Shown one piece after another: positions 59,973 to 64,000 of a DNA stretch of 64,000 nucleotides (positions are counted from its first letter, which is position 1; each line of letters begins with the position of its first letter). The stretch is from Asterias amurensis. Lineage: Eukaryota; Echinodermata; Asteroidea; Forcipulatida; Asteriidae. Made by a program: the position numbers and the translations under genes. Under the pieces are notes generated by a model. It was given only the letters and a program-made list of their open reading frames with translations, did no database searches and had not been told where the DNA came from. The DNA lies in the NCBI RefSeq assembly GCF_032118995.1, contig NC_092653.1, positions 21,285,202 through 21,349,201 of the forward strand, written 5' to 3'.

Positions 59973-60859
59973 TTAAAATGGTTGAAAACATAAAGTTGCG
60001 TCTATATCTACTGTTTTGTTTTCTCCTCGGACAGGCCCGAAACGAACTTTCCTCAAAATGTTTGGATCCGCCCAAAGAAGTTGAACTTTGATTGGGTTGA
60101 TTTTAGGGAGGGGGGGGGGATGGGCTGCGGGTGTTTGAAAGTTGAATATCTACGGTATTTATAATATATAAAAAAATAATTAATATTTTGTTACTATAGT
60201 TTCCAACTACCTGTAAGTCACATAATATTTGGCAACCACCCTGAGCTTTTTATGACTCACAGTACTCAAGAAAAATGATATTTTTTCATATTTGGCGGCC
60301 ATTTTGAAATTGTCAGATTTACATAGAAAAAGAAAATTCCGGAGGGCTCATCGCCTAATATTAAATAAAAGAGCCTTATAGGAAGCCTTGTGCCTAAAAT
60401 GGTACTTTTGTCAATCGAGTAATGGCAATTTTACTATAAAGACAGTCACTTGCTATTCAAATCAAGTGATACTTCTGTCGAGCCCTTTTTGTTAAATCTA
60501 GTCTAGTCTATTAGGCTGCTTTACCATGGAAAGGGCCATAGAGACATTCCAATAAGCAAAACTCCTTGTCACGCTATCTTTCTGGTGATCTTTCTTGGCC
60601 ACTATTGCTAACAACTCAAAAGGATTCCGTTGAATGAACTATTTTGTATTGGAGTTAGATTCCCCCTATACAGACTATTGAATAAGTTTTAACACAATGG
60701 GAGACAATTTGATATGCTTATAAAGAGTCAAGGTTATTGGCAGGCTTGTCTCATCAAATAAAGGTACATTGGATAAGTGAAGTAAAAAGAGGTCGTTTAA
60801 GAAGCTTAGAAGTCCATTGACCCACCTAATCAATCAAACTCATCCAACCAATAGACTTA

Positions 60860-62899
60860 AGCCCTTTTCACACTACAGGTATTTCCCGGGAAATTCCCGG
60901 GAAATGTTAGTCGATCTGTTCACACTACAAAACAATTCCCGGGAAACAACATTTTCCCGGGAAATAATTTACCCAGTTAAGGGGTAGGGTTAAAGGAGTT
61001 AACCCCGGGGAAAAACGTTTTACCCGGGAAAAACAGCTAGTGAGAACGAAAGCGGGTTTAACTTACCCCACCTTTTGCTTCTACTGTGTTGAGACGTCAT
61101 TAATCTCGAAAGGTCACAGACGTCAAAAATAGCGCGCCAAATAATTCGCGTGGTAACAATAGCCCTTTTTTTGTTTTCTTCTTCTGAAAGTGTTTACGTT
61201 TAGGTACGAAAATAAAATTGAATTACATCTGTAATTTATAAATAAATATATGAATTAAAAACAATGACCACGTGAATGGAATAGGAGTAGAATAAATAGT
61301 TGGTGTGAACAAGCTTCCTTCTCGTACACACGCCATGTGTGTATGGTATTTCGTATTTTTACATGTACTTGGCCGTTGATGGACTTTTGTTGTCCAGAGT
61401 CAGATTTGAGTTCTTCGATCGACATTGCTGTCTACCACCTGACAGTAAATATTTTAGTTCAATCTGTTGCTCAATTTTTTACGATGGGTAGAAGTGACCG
61501 ATGGAGTGATGATGAAATTTTGAAACTAGTTGCATTTTTGGCCGACGATGCAGTCCAAAAACAGCTAGATGGGCATATAGGCCTACAAGAAACGGGAAAG
61601 TTTTCTGCCTGCGTGAAGCTGAATATTAACGGACCCCTGCCCATTGCAGATAAAAACTGAAAACCTTGGGGAAAAAAGACTATAGGTCGGTATGATAATA
61701 GTTTTGTTTTTCAAGGCCTAAATATTTTCTATTGCATAAGTGTTCTCCTGCAAAAACATTTTTTTTTTTTGAAGAAACATACATTTAAAAGTCTTTATGA
61801 AGCCATGAAAAAATGCTAGCCAATATAGGGCTAAAGCCTATTCCGTGTTCTTTCTTTGCACGATGGGAAAACAGCACTGTTGATGTTGGAAGGGAAGAAT
61901 GCTTCTTTTTTTTCTACTGCTATTGTCAGATTGTGCAAAATCGACTATGCGGTATTTTTTTCTATAAAACCTTTAACTATCTTGGCCCTAACATCATGGA
62001 CATTATTATGCAATCCTTCGAAAATGCCATTCAGAAAATTTCTAGGCCTTACCCCAGGGTTGATTCCTTAACCCTGCCCCTGAGCAGGGTTAATTATTTC
62101 CTGGGAAAACGTCATTTCCCGGGAAATTCCCGGGAGTATCTTTGTAGTGTGAACAGATCAACCAAAAGTTCCCGGGAATTTCCCGGGAAATAACTATAGT
62201 GTGAACAGGCAAAAATTGAGATGAACGCCAACACAAAACCTCTGGGTAAAACACGGACACAAAAGTCCATTCAATTACAGTTCTCAAAAGAAAAAAAACT
62301 GTCGCAGATGGAAAGCTCCCTTTCGCTTTTTCTAAAAGCAACTTGCTCCCACCAGTGGCCGCTATTCATGGTAGACCAGATTGACCTTTGACCAATAAAT
62401 ACTTCCAGCAAGTGCCATGAAACCCGTCAATCGCACGACATATTCCATCCGATTGTTATACCACATGTCTTTAAAACACTGTCACAACAATCGTCTTCTC
62501 CTGACAAGACGCCAGCGACGTCTTCCCCGAACTGCAAGACTTCTTCTCCGCCGTAATCACACAATATATTGGTATAACAACACGCAAATACACAATTAAA
62601 GTGCAGCCATTTTGGGTCGCATGTGGCAAGAATTTTGCAGCCGGCCGCGTGGCATTGTGGGAAGGGACTTCCGTCCACAAACATTGTAACTTCCGCATGG
62701 GCTGATCTGTTTACCACATTTCCTGGGGTTTGATCGTAAGTGTGAAACGACCGTGCATATTCCTGGGAAATAGTACTCCCAGGAGTTACTAAATTGGGAT
62801 AGTGAGAACGGTTGCTGGGGTGGCGGTGGGGTTAAACACTCCCGGGATTTTCCCGGGAGTTGATTTCCCGGGAAATGGCTCTGTAGTGTGAAAAGGGCT
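60860..62899. mobile_element. PIF/Harbinger-type element, 2,040 bp, TTA target duplication
   Basis: Terminal inverted repeats AGCCCTTTTCACACTACAG and its complement are flanked by TTA (60857-60859 and 62900-62902). The paralogous empty site at 58397-58412 reads GACTTAGTAAGG, with a single TTA, which fixes both ends. TWA duplications are the Harbinger signature. Subterminal regions carry repeated TTCCCGGGAA palindromes near 60890-61030, 62090-62195 and 62830-62880. Inside is a Myb/SANT-like ORF, typical of the second Harbinger gene; no nuclease ORF is seen, so the element is non-autonomous. Confidence 0.85.
61484..61660 (+). pseudogene. Myb/SANT-like fragment of a Harbinger element
   Basis: The short ORF starts MGRSDRWSDDEILKLVAFLA and continues to QKQLDG, matching the first helix region of Myb/SANT-like DNA-binding proteins (W-S-D-D-E opening, LDG after the first helix). 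The expected second and third helices are absent; after LDG the sequence loses resemblance and stops at 61660. The frame is open upstream to 61337. It is a truncated or intron-interrupted transposon protein. Confidence 0.55.
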
Positions 62900-63144
62900 T
62901 TAGTAAGGTTTTACGATAATACATATTTTGAGTAATTACCAACAGTGTCCACTGCCTTTAATTTACACCAAGGATGAGTCATTAATTTGATCTTTCTCGC
63001 TGCATTTTAAGAATGAACAATCAATAAATCTATTGTTACATTAATATGACTTTAATTGGCTGCCCGAACAACAAACCTTCAACCAAAAACCCACAACACT
63101 TTAATCTCTTTACGCGTGTATTAAAATCAGACGGAGCCATTTAA

Positions 63145-63508
63145 AGGCAGTGGACACTGTTGGTAATCACTCAAAATAATTGTAAGAATAAAAACTTACT
63201 TGGTAGCGATTAATGGATAGCTGTTGATAGTATAACACAGTGTGAGAAACGGCTCCCTCTGAAGCAACGTAGTTTTCGAGAAAGAAGTAACTTTCAAAAA
63301 TTTGATTTCGATCGAAATCAAGCATCAGATCTGAAAGCACACAAGTTCGTGTGACAAGGGTGTTTTTCTTTCATTATTATCTCGCAACTTCGACAACCAA
63401 TTGAGCTCAAATTTTCACAGGTTTGTCATATTATGCGTATGTTGAGATACATCAATATTATTGGGAGGACTGGTATTTGACATTTGACAATTACAAATAT
63501 TGTCCAGT
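63145..63508. mobile_element. AGGCAGTGGACAC-family MITE in the third U segment
   Basis: Left TTAA intact and right end decayed like 58672-59056. A small deletion removed part of the central GAGACCTC palindrome (near 63312). Confidence 0.85.
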
Positions 63509-63699
63509 GTACATATAACAAAATAAACACAAAGCTGTTACGTTTCTTTGTTTTTGTTTGCTTTCATGAAGTGCTTCAAAGCTTTATTGAAAATCGGTTG
63601 TGTAGTTCTTGAGATATGGTCCCACTTCCGGATGACCTGGAAGTTAGGTCCTTTTGACCTCTAGGTGAGGGCGCCCTACTGAAATGACGTCATGTGCAT

Positions 63700-63880
63700 A
63701 AGGTCTATTGCGCCACAGCACCTTGCATGGTGCTATGTAAAATGAGTTGTTCTCATAATCCATAACGTAGTCCCACATACCCTGCGGGAAATACTGTATG
63801 TTAAAGCGTATTTTAGCGTCACTGAGTGACGAATATGAGCACTATATAAGAAGCCATTATTATTATTTTAAAATAACGAT
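63700..63880 (+). repeat. SINE-like 3' tail
   Basis: ATTGCGCCACAGCACCTTGC...GAGCACTATATAAGAAGCCATTATTATTATT resembles the tail of the repeat at 5430-5905 (CGCTATATAAG). Confidence 0.45.
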
Positions 63881-63905
63881 GCCTTTCTTTATGTTTCACT
63901 CTGCA

Positions 63906-64000
63906 GAAAAGTCTGGTATTTGTTTGACAACAAACAAATATAAGATGAGTGAAAGGAAGTCGGCCCAAGCCAAATGTGCAGAATATTCTAAACTGCTCAC
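63906..64000 (+). CDS. Possible partial exon at the window edge
   Basis: After a pyrimidine-rich stretch and CTCTGCAG, 63907-64000 is open in one frame to the window end and includes an ATG at 63945 (MSERKSAQAKCAEYSKLL). It is too short to identify. It could be the first coding exon of a downstream gene or a chance ORF. Confidence 0.25.

Larger units (their letters stand above)
56653..63640. repeat. Segmental duplication block (U-V-U-V-U)
   Basis: Segment U (CCAAGGATGAGTCATTAATT onward, with an AGGCAGTGG MITE) occurs at 56653, 58462 and 62958. Segment V (CTGAGCTTTTTATGACTC..., TTTGGCGGCCATTTTGAAAT, CCAATAGACTTA) occurs at 57782 and 60206. The order implies tandem duplication of a ~2-kb unit followed by separate insertions. 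No gene is recognised inside. Confidence 0.8.

Noticed and set aside
62427-62717. 96-codon minus-strand ORF as a transposase
   Set aside because: No DDE motif or Harbinger nuclease similarity visible; probably chance within the element.

Overview
This is intron-rich metazoan nuclear DNA, not bacterial or organellar. Short exons with GT/AG borders are scattered through introns and intergenic DNA packed with small inverted-repeat transposons. A deuterostome, most likely an echinoderm such as a sea star, is my inference. It rests on the Elongin B, GLTP and Rab34/36 orthologues, a TU-like foldback element (a type described from sea urchins), fibropellin-like EGF sequence, and SINE-like tails of a kind common in marine deuterostomes. 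I could run no database search.

Layout. 1-3.1 kb: a giant foldback element with 1.36-kb inverted arms, ending 236 bp before the start codon of Elongin B. 3.3-6.3 kb: ELOB, plus strand, 3 coding exons, 122 aa. 6.3-18.1 kb: intergenic, with nested MITEs, a 2-kb terminal-inverted-repeat element and a 120-bp tandem array. 18.1-24.6 kb: a GLTP-type glycolipid transfer protein gene, minus strand, 5 coding exons, 203 aa. 24.6-24.85 kb: a 252-bp shared promoter interval. 24.85-33.1 kb: a Rab34/Rab36-family GTPase gene, plus strand, 8 coding exons, 265 aa. 33.1-38.1 kb: repeat-rich intergenic DNA. 38.1-47.2 kb and 50.1-56.4 kb: two tandem minus-strand paralogues, 7 coding exons each (288 and 281 aa). 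They encode a secreted, cysteine-containing protein that I cannot assign to a named family; it ends in a short, incomplete calcium-binding EGF-like module. 56.6-63.6 kb: a segmentally repeated block holding a 2.04-kb PIF/Harbinger-type element with a Myb/SANT-like fragment and a demonstrable TTA target duplication. The last ~100 bases may hold the start of another exon.

The ELOB, GLTP and RAB models join in frame at every exon boundary and keep their family motifs. They act in separate processes: ubiquitin-ligase and elongin complexes, glycolipid transfer, and membrane traffic. GLTP and RAB are head-to-head and may share a promoter. The two secreted paralogues are the least familiar genes here. 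Their exons 4 and 7 are about 97% identical between copies, while exon 5 is only about 73% identical and exon 6 is also clearly diverged. Most of the remaining sequence is MITEs: at least 16 copies of one TTAA-flanked family and 7 of another, plus hAT-like and other palindromic families.
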